This document shows, in pieces, positions 19,431 through 27,724 of a stretch of DNA of 64,000 bases. How positions within the stretch are numbered: the first letter of the stretch is position 1; every line of letters begins with the position of its first letter. The DNA is from Strigamia acuminata (taxonomy: Eukaryota; Arthropoda; Chilopoda; Geophilomorpha; Linotaeniidae), in assembly GCA_949358305.1 (NCBI GenBank), contig OX442324.1:806001-870000 (forward strand). Reading direction: 5' to 3'. Made by a program: the position numbers and the translations under genes. The notes beneath the pieces are model-generated. The model did not search any database. It was not told the DNA's origin and worked only from the letters and a program-made list of their open reading frames with translations.

Positions 19431-19853
19431 ATGAATAACCTCGAAATATTCAACTCGGCCAATAATCATTTACGAATCGATCATTTCAAAAACGTATTAC
19501 CGATTGATTGTTTGATGCCACTGGCCAAACATCGCGGTAAGAACGAAAGCTTCGTAATAAATTTAGATCCTTCGACGGGACCGGGTACACATTGGGTGAG
19601 TTTAAATATACGTGACGACGTAGCGGAATACTTCGACAATTTGGGTCGCATTCCCCCGAAAGAAATATTTCAATACGTTGGTGAAGACGTAGTCGTAAAT
19701 TTCAGCACGGATGCGACGTATTCGTCACCGTCAAAGGCTGATAACTGCGAAATTTATAGCCTTTTTACGCTGTATTTATCAACGAATCTTAACCTCGAAC
19801 GAAATACAATCAATAAAATTATTCTCGCGATGGTCAGTCTAGGTTTGCTTTAA
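19431..19853 (+). CDS. Second adenain-like protease homologue
   Basis: 140 aa from ATG 19431. It matches the protease at 11727-12077 in the core: GTHWVSLNI for the His motif, EYFDNLGRIPPKEIFQYVG for the Asp motif and surroundings, and DNCEIYSLFTLYL at the catalytic Cys position. The usual Cys-Gly is Cys-Glu, and the oxyanion Gln region is altered, so activity is doubtful. It sits on the integrase side, far from the other protease and in the opposite direction. It may be an old paralogue, a regulator or a substrate mimic. Confidence 0.75.
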   Translation: MNNLEIFNSANNHLRIDHFKNVLPIDCLMPLAKHRGKNESFVINLDPSTGPGTHWVSLNIRDDVAEYFDNLGRIPPKEIFQYVGEDVVVNFSTDATYSSPSKADNCEIYSLFTLYLSTNLNLERNTINKIILAMVSLGLL

Positions 19854-19875
19854 TGTACCAAAGTTCAACGGCCGC

Positions 19876-20265
19876 CCATAGCCGCATATCCCCGTAGCCC
19901 CATAGCCCCATAGCTTCGTAGCCACATATCCACGCAGTTTAATAGCTTAATAGCTTCATAGCTTAATAGCTTCGTAGCTTCATAGCGCCATAGCTTCGTA
20001 GCTTTATAGCTTTGTAGCTTCGTAGCTTTATAGCTTTATAGCTTCATCGCTTCATCGCCCATCGCCATCGCTTCATCGCCCATCGCCATCGCTTCATCGC
20101 CCATCGCCCCATCGCCCATCGCTTCATCGTCCCATCGCCCATTGTCCCATAGCCGCATGGCCCCATCGCCCGATAGTCCTATAAGCCCTTGGCCCCATGG
20201 CCCCCATAGCCCGATAGCCCGATAGCTGCATAGCCGCATAGGTTATGGGTTAAAAACCCATAACC
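19876..20265. repeat. Degenerate CATAGCTT/CATCGCCC minisatellite ending in a perfect hairpin
   Basis: Around 19876-20240 the sequence is a degenerate tandem array of 8-10-bp units (CATAGCTT, CATAGCCC, CATCGCCC). It is followed directly by a perfect 11-bp stem, GGTTATGGGTT and its inverse, with a 3-nt loop (20241-20265). A 67-codon minus-strand frame over it is low complexity and not a gene. Confidence 0.8.
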
Positions 20266-20549
20266 TTTAACCCATAATCATACGCTCGCTATAAAGATAA
20301 TTCAATATACATTTTTTTTTTTCTCAAAAGTGAAATATTTTTAAAGTTAATCGAAGTTTCATATTTTTCAATTTTACCGAGAAAATGTTTCAAATCGAGC
20401 GGGCGGTGTTCAAACATTTAACGGCATGTAAATATGATTACCGTCGATTTTTTTTTTCAAAAAAAGAAAAAATGATAAAAATTTTGCATATATAAAAAAA
20501 GAAATAGATCGAATCCAATTTGAGAAAAAAATAAGAGAGATTAATCATT
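20266..20549. other. AT-rich non-coding stretch
   Basis: A/T homopolymer-rich sequence without a convincing frame, between the minisatellite and a small ORF. It may contain a promoter for the small ORF; no clear TATA plus TCAGT pair was seen. Confidence 0.4.
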
Positions 20550-20777
20550 TTGAAACAACTGTCAACATTCGTGACTGTTCATTGGGGCGGCGCGATAAAA
20601 GACAAAACCGATTCGTTAATGCTTTGGCATCCACATCAACTCGTAAAGAAACAAACTCTGCAAGAGAGGTTGGGGAAATTCTACTCCCTAAATATTTCTG
20701 AGATAAAGTTCATTCACGACGGAATTACTCTATCAGACCTTAACGAATTAGCAAAAATCAATCACTTGTTCGGCTAA
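20550..20777 (+). CDS. Small hypothetical protein, 75 codons
   Basis: The open frame has ordinary coding-like composition (TVHWGGAIKDK, EIKFIHDGITLSDL) but no ATG; the first possible start is TTG at 20550. The tail LSDLNELAKINHLFG loosely suggests a ubiquitin-like fold, a weak impression only. It could be a real gene with a missing start, a downstream exon, or chance. Confidence 0.35.
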   Translation: MKQLSTFVTVHWGGAIKDKTDSLMLWHPHQLVKKQTLQERLGKFYSLNISEIKFIHDGITLSDLNELAKINHLFG

Positions 20778-20833
20778 TCGAAATGAGTAAACATATAAAC
20801 ATATAAGACATAAACATTAATCGATTAAACCAA

Positions 20834-20977
20834 TTCATATAGCTAAAAAGGTTAATCAATTATTATAGCTAAAGAGATTAATCAATCATTATAGCTAAAG
20901 AGATTAATCAATCATTATAGCTAAAGAGATTAATCAATCATTATAGCTAAAAAGGTTAGGGGTTACAACCCCTAACC
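20834..20977. repeat. 26-bp tandem repeat ending in a perfect hairpin
   Basis: About 4.5 copies of a 26-bp unit (TATAGCTAAAGAGATTAATC...) followed directly by GGTTAGGGGTT and its inverse with a 2-nt loop (20954-20977). The design repeats that at 19876-20265: a tandem array closed by an 11-bp hairpin starting GGTTA. Confidence 0.85.
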
Positions 20978-20999
20978 TTACCCAAGCTAAAGTATAGAC

Positions 21000-21098
21000 T
21001 TAATATATAAAAATAAAATAAAAACTTACTTTGTACGGTGAGCTTCTTTTTCCATTTTTCCTCCCACTTTGGGAAAAATATGGAATTGTGTCCGTCAT
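21000..21098 (-). CDS. Leftward MTDTIPYFS leader ORF with splice-donor-like site
   Basis: A 32-codon frame from ATG 21098 opening MTDTIPYFSQSGRKNGK. The sequence CAAA|GTAAGT (donor at 21029) interrupts it, after which the frame runs into A/T sequence and stops. It may be a first exon; no acceptor or downstream exon was identified on this strand. Confidence 0.4.
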   Translation of the reverse strand: MTDTIPYFSQSGRKNGKRSSPYKVSFYFIFIY

Positions 21099-21640
21099 GT
21101 GAAAACCTCCGTCTTTCTTCTACTTCTGACGAGCAAAAAATTGAAACGTCCAGCGTGGAAACAGCAGCCTTTTCAAGTGTGAGGGGTGGGAACCACTGAT
21201 TTAATGCGTGGTTTGATGTCCTTTATATACATTTTTAATTATGTTAATGGGCTAGTCCATTATTTGCGGGTAAACGATCTCTGATTGGCTGGTTTTTACC
21301 TTTTCTGCCGTTTCACCCCTCAAAAAAATCCGCCTTGAAAAAATAGTCCGCCTCGAAAAATTAAAGAATCAATTATGGCGACATACCACATTTAACCCTC
21401 AGATGATCGGCTGCGTTTTTTTATGCTCCGCAAACATCATTAAAAAAAATTAAATAATTAATCAATTCAAGCGTGGTTCACACTCGTTTCATTAGTTTTG
21501 TAGAAGTACACGAAGCAACGATGCAATAATGGCGGTAGATTGATTGATTAGAGTTAGAAAAAAATACCGAAAAGTAGGGGTTAGTCTTTCTAATTGTAGC
21601 GGGCGAACCAGCGCAGATAGAAACTTCTACATTTTTTTAA

Positions 21641-21904
21641 ATGAAAGAGGAATGCCAGTTTAGTAAACCAACATATTTAAAAAACACGCTTGCCGGATTA
21701 AAAGTTGATAAATTTTGGGTTGGAAACGATCTCAAAAACGATCTGTTTACACAATTAAAACTACCGAAACGCACTTTCGTTCGTATTACGCGAACCGTTA
21801 GGCCTAGAAGTTCGTTCTTTTTTTTCGAAGAAAGCTCGTTCTTTTGTCTACGTCTCGATGTATTTTATAAAATTTTAGGTGCTTTTAAAAGTACTTTATT
21901 TTGA
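21641..21904 (+). CDS. Hypothetical protein in the centre of cassette 3, 87 aa
   Basis: ATG-initiated frame (MKEECQFSKPTYLKNTLAGL...) with a basic, Phe-rich second half. No domain recognised. It lies between the two arms, where both promoters point away from it, so its expression is unclear. Confidence 0.3.
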   Translation: MKEECQFSKPTYLKNTLAGLKVDKFWVGNDLKNDLFTQLKLPKRTFVRITRTVRPRSSFFFFEESSFFCLRLDVFYKILGAFKSTLF

Positions 21905-21949
21905 AGCCGAAAGTACCGTTAAAACACTGAATTGGCATCCATTTTGATT

Positions 21950-22115
21950 TAGTCATTAATCACTCGCACCACTGAATGGAGGGAGGCGGGACATCAAGGT
22001 CACTTCTACAACTTAAAGTCGCCACATGGAGTTGTAGTAGTGGAGTTGTAAAAATGACCTTGGTGTCCCGCTGCTCTGCTCCTCTCCATTCAGTCGTGCG
22101 AATGACTGGTGTCAA
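21950..22115. repeat. Central imperfect inverted repeat of cassette 3
   Basis: A ~160-bp imperfect palindrome (arms around CACTGAATGGAG...GGGACATCAAGGTCA and its inverse near 22060-22100) lying asymmetrically inside the cassette. No coding content. It may be a remnant MITE or a cruciform-forming site. Confidence 0.55.
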
Positions 22116-22456
22116 ATTCATTGTTGTTTGAGAAGCATAAAAAAAACGCAGCCGAGCATCTGAGGGTTAGATAAGATATGACGCAGCATTTAATTGTGTA
22201 ATTTTCGAGGCAGACTATTTTTCAAGGCGGATTTTTTTTGCGGGGTGAAACGGCAGAAAAGGTAAAAACCAGCCAATCAGAGATCGTTTACCCACGAATA
22301 ATGGACTAGTCCATTGACGTAATTAAGAATGTATAAAAGAGCACCGATCTCTCGCAATAAATCAGTTCCCCTCCCTCCTTACGATTGAAAGGGCCGCTGT
22401 TTCCACGCTGGACGTTTCAATTTTTTGCTCATTGAAAGAAAGACGGAGGTATTCAC

Positions 22457-22579
22457 ATGACGGACACAATTCCATATTTTTCCAATATGGAAAAAAAAAA
22501 TGGAAACGAACGGAAGAACTACCAGATCATCCGTCAAAGTAAGTTTTTTTTATTTTTTTTTTATTTTTTTATATATTAA
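22457..22579 (+). CDS. Rightward MTDTIPYFS leader ORF with splice-donor-like site
   Basis: A 40-codon frame from ATG 22457 opening MTDTIPYFSNMEKKNGNE, the mirror of the ORF at 21098. A CAAA|GTAAGT donor-like site lies at 22539. Transcription from here would leave the Polinton through its right TIR, so any acceptor would lie in flanking DNA or in a circular or tandem form. Confidence 0.4.
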   Translation: MTDTIPYFSNMEKKNGNERKNYQIIRQSKFFLFFFYFFIY

Positions 22580-22741
22580 CCCTAGCCAACACTCGGACAC
22601 TTTTACGGCGAAATAATCGAAAGCCACAACTCATAACCTCAAACCTTTATATCGTAAGAGGTTAGAGGTTAGGTTAGCTTAGGTTAGGTTAGCCCGACAC
22701 TTTTACAGCTAACCTTTTTACCTTTTCATCGCGAGAGGTTA

Positions 22742-22904
22742 AAGATTAGGTTAGGTTAGCTTAGGTTAGGTTAGTCCGACGCTTTTACGGCTAAAATATT
22801 CGAAAGCAAAATATTTTTTTTATTTCGAAATGTCGGTTTTGGAGTAGAAATGAAGTTTAACATGGGATCCTATGTGATCCAGTCCCCTAGTTTTTACTAC
22901 AACA
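22742..22904 (-). repeat. Polinton right terminal inverted repeat
   Basis: Reverse complement of 3626-3790. Inside it, at 22600-22740, lie further GGTTAGG/GGTTAGCTTAGG blocks separated by GCCCGACACTTTTACGGC-like copies, so the inner TIR part has been amplified on this side. Confidence 0.85.
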
Positions 22905-22910
22905 GACATA

Positions 22911-22940
22911 AATATACATAGATTGCAAAGTTAATTAAGG
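22911..22940 (-). repeat. 5' LTR of copia A, second segment
   Basis: 30 bp of LTR between the Polinton TSD and MULE fragment G. The last nine bases (22932-22940, TAATTAAGG) are duplicated at 24400-24408 as the MULE TSD. Confidence 0.8.
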
Positions 22941-23349
22941 AAGTCCATTCATTTCGTCGCCATTCATTTCGTCGCCCTCGTATTTTTTTTTGTTAAATGC
23001 AATGTTGGAAATTTTTTTTTCATTTCGTCGCCTTCATTCCTTCAACATCTCATTTCGTCGCCATATCATTTCGTCGCCGTGTCATTTCGTCGCCATATAA
23101 TTTCGTCGCCATATCATTTCGTCGCCATGTCATTGTTGTGGCATTTCTGTTGCAAACAGCGAGGAGTTTCAGTACAGTTTTGTTTTGGCGGTTACGTACA
23201 ATTTACGTCACGAGTTGTGACAATTCAAATCCCAAAACGGGCCAAAACGTCATTGTTACGTTTTGGATTGTGAACTATATAACCAGCAAATAAAGATGAT
23301 TGTGTCGTCTCATCATCTGGCGTTTCATCCGCAGCTTCGACTCTTTTCA

Positions 23350-23470
23350 TTCGTAACTTCGAATCGTTTCGAATCGTTTAATCCGCAACTTCGAATCGTT
23401 TAATCCGCAACTTCGAATCGTTTAATCCGCAACTTCGAATCGTTTAATCCGCAACTTCGAATCGTTTCAT
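23350..23470. repeat. 22-bp tandem repeat in element G
   Basis: About five copies of CCGCAACTTCGAATCGTTTAAT, the last ones diverged. It lies just upstream of the transposase fragment. Confidence 0.8.
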
Positions 23471-23517
23471 CCGCTTCATCCGCTTCAAATCGTCTTATAC
23501 CACATTACATGCCTGTT

Positions 23518-24101
23518 ACTTTCATTTAGCCCACACTATAATCGCACATCTGCAGCATGAGGGGCTTATGCGCAGATACCGAAAGGACTTACAGTTCAAC
23601 CTTGCATGCAGACAGCTTTCGGCACTCTCATTTCTACCTGCTAATAAGATTAAGCAGACGTACCGAGAATTGAAACCCCAGTTTGGTCAAGGAACCAGAG
23701 AACTGTTACAGTGGTGGGAAGAAAATTACATTTTCGGTAAGATCAAGCAAAATGGATTACGGTCTGCACCCCTTTTCCCACCCACGTTGTGGAGTTCATA
23801 TGTGGTTTGTAGACAGAATCAACCGCGTACAACGAATCCTGTTGAATCTTGGCATTTTAGATTTAACCTGCTAATTGGAGTCAAACACATTGGTTTATTC
23901 CGAATGTTTGTTGTGCTTCAGCGAGAGCAGGCTGATACGGAGATCGCCATTGAAAAGGTCAGACGTAGAATTCCACGACCAAAGAAGAAAAAAGACCTGG
24001 AAATTTTAGAGGCCAAACTGATGTCTCTGGTGGCAGATAGGCTGACAATGACTCCATTAGAATTCATTCTCGGCATTGCTCACATCTATAAATTTTCTTA
24101 A
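23518..24101 (+). pseudogene. MULE transposase, C-terminal fragment
   Basis: The frame is open from about 23518 (FHLAHTIIAHLQHEGLMRRY) to the stop at 24101; an ATG lies at 23568. I recognise the arthropod MULE transposase C-terminal pattern: LSALSFLPANKI, ELLQWWEENYIFGK, PRTTNPVESWH, GLFRMFVVLQREQ, RPKKKK. The DDE catalytic part should lie upstream but has been lost, so it cannot transpose by itself. Confidence 0.75.
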
Positions 24102-24408
24102 AGTAATAATAAAAATTTGTGTTCTTTAATCCTATCATTTGATTTTGTAATCCCATCAATTTGTGTTCGGTTTGGGTTGTTTCGGTTAATTAGCCGTATC
24201 ATTTCGTCGCCCTTCATTTCGTCGCCGTGTCATTTCGTCGCCCTTCTGTTCGGTTTGGGTTGTTTTCATTGTTTAGCCATATCATTTCGTCGCTCTTCAT
24301 TTCGTCGCCATTTTTCCGTTTTGGGTGTCATTTCGTCGCCAAAAACGGCGACGAAATGACACGGCGACGAAATGAAGGGCGACGAAATGAAGAAACCTCT
24401 AATTAAGG

Positions 24409-24422
24409 GCTATATTTCAACA
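24409..24422 (-). repeat. 5' LTR of copia A, outer end
   Basis: The 14 terminal LTR bases, reading TGTTGAAATATAGC on the element strand. This fixes the right boundary of element A inside element C. Confidence 0.75.
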
Positions 24423-25729
24423 AGAACGACTCAGAAGTTATGACTAGTTCAACGGTTCAACAGCGTGGATCACCATCACCTGGCTACACGTGTTATCGAT
24501 GTGGCCAACCAGGCCATTTCATTCGTGATTGCACCCAAGCACCGTCACATTACGAAAAAGCTCGTGCTGGGCGTAACACGAGATCCCGAGGACGAAAATC
24601 GAGAGGTCGACAAGGCACATCCTCAAATGAACGACCAATGGCAGGGTTTCCGGGCGTTTTTGACGTCATGACAGTATCCAATCAACCGCCATCAACACCG
24701 ACGATCCCATGGCAACAATGGACCTGGGACAGCGCTTGTGGCGCCCATTTATGCAACGATAAGAAATGGTTTCAAGAATTGCGAATGATAAAGCCAACTA
24801 CTATGAATTCCTATTATGGACAATTTCAAGTGATAGGAATAGGAACTGTTATGTTTCGTCATCAAGTAAATGGAAAAGAACGACATACAGTATTGCAACG
24901 CGTTGGTTATGCACCAACTGGTCGGAGAAATTTAATTTCTGGATTCCAGGTCGACACCTGTGGTTATACTTGGAAAGGCGGCGGGAAGTGTATAGAAGTT
25001 TATGATAAAACTGGCACTTCAGTTTTACGTTTTACCGGGGCGAATGGACTTTACAATTTGTCTGCACAGTTACCGGAAGTAAACAATACAACGGCTGTAA
25101 GGACGTACGCAAATGTCGTATCCGAAAGTTGAAAGGAACCACAAACAGCAAATTACAGTCACGACCTCGAATTGTGGCATCGTCGATTGGCACATTTGAA
25201 TGTAAGAACAGTTGCTGAAATGTCCAAATCCGGGGCAGTTAAAGGAATACCAAGCTTACCACGGGGAAATTTGTATTGCGAAGACTGCAAATTAACGAAA
25301 ATGCGACGTCCGACAAGGAAAGCTTTCCCGTCTATTTTGACCATAGAATTTGAAGGAAATTGTTCATGCAGACATTTGGGGACCAACGAGTTATCCCTCC
25401 CCGTCCGGATTCAAATATTTTCTCGCGATTGTGGAGGATTATTCTCAATGGACGTCGGTCTACGCACTTAAGCATAAGTGGGAAGCTTTTGACAAGATTA
25501 AAGACTTTATAACTGAAGCGGAACGTCAAACAGGACATCGTGTTAAGGCGATTAAGACTGACAACGGACTAGAATTTTGTTCACGGAAGATGTCAGAGCA
25601 TTTGACATCGTTGGGTATTCAACATTTACGTACGAATACGTACTCGCCATTCCAAAATGGAGTCGCAGAACGGTTTAACCAGACGGCACTTCAAGCAATT
25701 CGCGTAACACTTAAGCAGGCGAATTTACC
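24423..25729 (+). pseudogene. copia C gag-pol, first part (knuckle, protease, integrase)
   Basis: In order: CCHC knuckle CYRCGQPGHFIRDC, a protease-like stretch with WTWDSACGAHLCND in place of the usual DTGA motif, then GAG-pre-integrase LWHRRLAHLNVR...CEDC, and integrase core HADIWGPTS, KTDNGLEFCS, QNGVAERFNQ. A TGA at 25130-25132 and a frameshift near 25350 break it. The protease Asp-Ser-Ala variant is unusual and may be decay. Element E interrupts it after ANLP. Confidence 0.88.
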
Positions 25730-25833
25730 GAGTGCACATTGTTTTAGCGAATCTCACTTTAGCGAATCCATTTTAGTGATGACTCGTTTTAGCGAATGCC
25801 TCGTTTTAGCGCAAAAAAAATCGTTAAAACGAG

Positions 25834-26158
25834 TGTTGAATCCGGGGTCGATTAAATATAAATCCAATACGTTAACAGCGATCTTGTTTATTTGCAGTTA
25901 TGACCTCGATTACATTGGCGTGTCAAAAGACACGGATTTTGACAAGTATATTTATTCGTTTTGCTATCGAATTACCAATACGTGTTTACATCGTTAGTTC
26001 ATTTTCAAAATCTAAATTTATACAATGTCGCATGCTACTATCAAACATCTCATTCTTGTATTTCAATAAACGATATTTATACATAATTTTGATTATTTCA
26101 AACGAAACCAAAAGATTTATAGATGATTTCTACGATTAACCCGGTTCAACATCCAACA
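25834..26158 (-). repeat. 3' LTR of gypsy B, 325 bp
   Basis: Starts TGTTGGATGTTGAACC (at 26158) and ends GGATTCAACA (at 25834) on the element strand, preceded by a purine tract TTTCTGGGGAGA. Contains AATAAA-like signals. This is the only complete LTR of B. Confidence 0.88.
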
Positions 26159-26182
26159 TCTCCCCAGAAATTTGATACGTCT

Positions 26183-27406
26183 TTAAATTTCTTTGCGAAC
26201 ACGCCGACGCCACTTGGCCGTGCTGGACATTGGGTAAGGTCGGTAAGCTTTCGTTCCGAGGTGACGTCTTGATCGTCGTATCCCGGCATCCCAAAACGAG
26301 CCACAGGGATCTTGTATGGGTGCAGCGTCGACGTTCGTCGGAAAATTCTGGGGTCGCGTTAACCGGCTCGCTAACCTGTCGAGCTCGGTCAATGTTTGGT
26401 CGACGTTTGCTGGTGGTCCGAGCACCGATTGGTTGCTAACGATCGTCGGTTTTCGTCGTGTTCTAAGCGTCGGCATATCGTCAGGCGATGGCCTGATGAA
26501 TCGTTTCCGCAAGTGGTTTATGTGCTTTACGTGTTCAATGTTGTCGTTGCACAGTTTGACCTTGTAGCGAACTAAACCCATCTTTTGGGTGACGACACCC
26601 TCCTCCCACTTCCCAAATGGTGAACGGGCCCAAACAAGGTCGTCAACCTCGAAAAATCGATTCGGCTGGCTTGTGGGGTTGTCCAATATCTTGTACATCA
26701 TTGTCGTGGACGTGTGCGTCCTAGCTTTCCATCCGAGCATGAGCTCGGCCGGAGTCAAACCGGTGTGTGCAGACGGCGTGTTATGTTGATGGAATAAAAA
26801 TTTCATCAACCTGACAAGAGTCGTCTCGCTGGTCAATTTTTTCATTCCGTTTTTGAAGGTCTGCACTGCACGTTCGGCCGGCCCGTTTGATTGGGCGTGG
26901 TATGGCGGAGAAAATCTCTGCACAACCCCGTTGCTTGAATAAAACGCTCGCATGTCATCAGCTTGAAACGGTGGTTCGTTGTCAGACACGACGATGTCGG
27001 GCAAACCGAAGGTCGCGAACCACCGCATTAATTGAAGGATCGTGGCTGTTGCTGTCGTTGTTGACATTCGCGCGGCCTCGATCCAGTTAGAAAGTGTCGA
27101 CTGCTATCAGGAACTTCTCGCCGGCTAAGTCCGCGAAATCGACGTGTAATCGGCTCCAAGGCCGCACCGGAGTGGGCCACGAGACGGGGGTTTCCTTGGT
27201 AGGAAGAGCGCGAACTCGTTGGCAGCTTGAACACGTCGCTACTTGTTGCTCGATTTCCTTGTCGATTTTCGGCCACCAATAGGCAGCTTGGGCCAAACGC
27301 TTCATGGCCACGATGCCCGGGTGCCCGAGGTGCAACTGTTTTAAAACACGTTGTCGTAAAACGGTCGGGGTGACTATTTGATATCCGCGTAAAACCACCC
27401 CGTCTT
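26183..27406 (-). pseudogene. gypsy B integrase region
   Basis: Zinc-binding HHCC region (QLHLGHPGIVAMKRLAQ ... CSSCQRVRA), then the DDE core HVDFADLAGEKF, VSDNEPPFQ, SNGPAERAVQTFK, then a basic tail. A frameshift near 27070-27085, after AVDTF, splits it. The upstream edge is the A2 insertion at 27407, where the frame joins that at 47671. Confidence 0.9.
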
Positions 27407-27724
27407 TGTTGAATTGTGATATTTGCCAATTGTACTATATTTATGTCGTATCATCAAGCTATAATGCTACACATTGTTCTGTATATATTTACCGATTGTT
27501 GCATTTAACGTTACGAGTGTTTGCTATATTTTCACATATATATGTTATATATTATGCCTATAGGTGGCTCTGTATACCTTGGGAGTCACATGACTTGACA
27601 ATAAACTCTCACTCTATGTTTTGGTTCACACCTGAGAACACCTGACTTTTTATTGCTCAACTGGATCTTTTCCACACCATTGCGGATTTATGCATTCTAC
27701 ACAATTTAATAAACACTTTCAACA
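27407..27724 (+). repeat. 5' LTR of copia A2
   Basis: 318 bp, TGTTGAA...TTCAACA with 7-bp inverted ends. Contains two AATAAA signals. Appears identical to 47353-47670, implying a recent insertion. Confidence 0.95.

Larger units (their letters stand above)
21025..22540. promoter_or_regulatory. Split palindromic promoter cassette 3, two outward promoters
   Basis: Inverted arms of ~400 bp (about 21025-21435 and 22125-22540) surround a ~690-bp centre. The outer parts match cassettes 1 and 2, with GCGTGG at 21153 and CCACGC ending 22408. Leftward: TATATAAAG from 21229 and TCAGT with A at 21197. Rightward: TATAAAAG at 22332-22339 and TCAGT with A at 22364. Both spacings are 32 nt. Each promoter leads outward to a short MTDTIPYFS leader ORF followed by GTAAGT. 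Confidence 0.7.
3626..22904. mobile_element. Polinton/Maverick self-synthesizing DNA transposon, full length
   Basis: The element is 19,279 bp with terminal inverted repeats starting TGTTGTAGTAAAAACTAGGG and a perfect 6-bp target duplication GACATA (3620-3625 and 22905-22910); a 6-bp TSD is typical of Polintons. It encodes the diagnostic set: protein-primed-type PolB, retroviral-type integrase with chromodomain, adenain-like cysteine protease, packaging ATPase and capsid candidates. It also has a PLA2, a second protease-like gene and a free PolB N-terminal domain. Several genes carry one frameshift or stop, so this copy is probably defective. It interrupts the 5' LTR of copia A. Confidence 0.96.
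22941..24399 (+). mobile_element. MULE (Mutator-like) fragment G with CATTTCGTCGCC ends
   Basis: A 1,459-bp insertion with the 9-bp TSD TAATTAAGG, a length typical of MULEs. Both ends are built from tandem CATTTCGTCGCC units (22951-23130 and, inverted, 24200-24390) behind ~10 non-repeated terminal bases. It keeps only the 3' part of a MULE-type transposase. It also carries a 22-bp tandem array (about 23350-23470). It is internally deleted and so non-autonomous. Confidence 0.78.
1..24422 (-). mobile_element. Copia-type LTR retrotransposon A, interrupted, 3' part outside window
   Basis: The element is read right to left. Its 5' LTR (316 bp once two insertions are subtracted) starts TGTTGAA at 24422 and ends CCAACA at 3354. 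The LTR is split by a Polinton (3626-22904) and a MULE fragment (22941-24399). An initiator-tRNA anticodon-type primer site and leader follow (3353-2608), then an uninterrupted gag-pol frame to the left edge. Its proteins closely match those of element A2, but the LTRs of the two differ, so they are sister families. The flanking bases agaac (24423-24427) should be its TSD; the other copy lies outside the window. A sits in the gag region of element C. Confidence 0.9.

Noticed and set aside
20036-20239. 67-codon ORF with repeated Gly-Asp-Glu-Ala-Met
   Set aside because: Direct translation of the CATCGCCC minisatellite; low complexity.
22951-24390. Repeated CATTTCGTCGCC units resembling a CRISPR array
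   Set aside because: Units are 12 bp, occur in both orientations at the two ends of one insertion with a 9-bp target duplication, and the DNA is eukaryotic.
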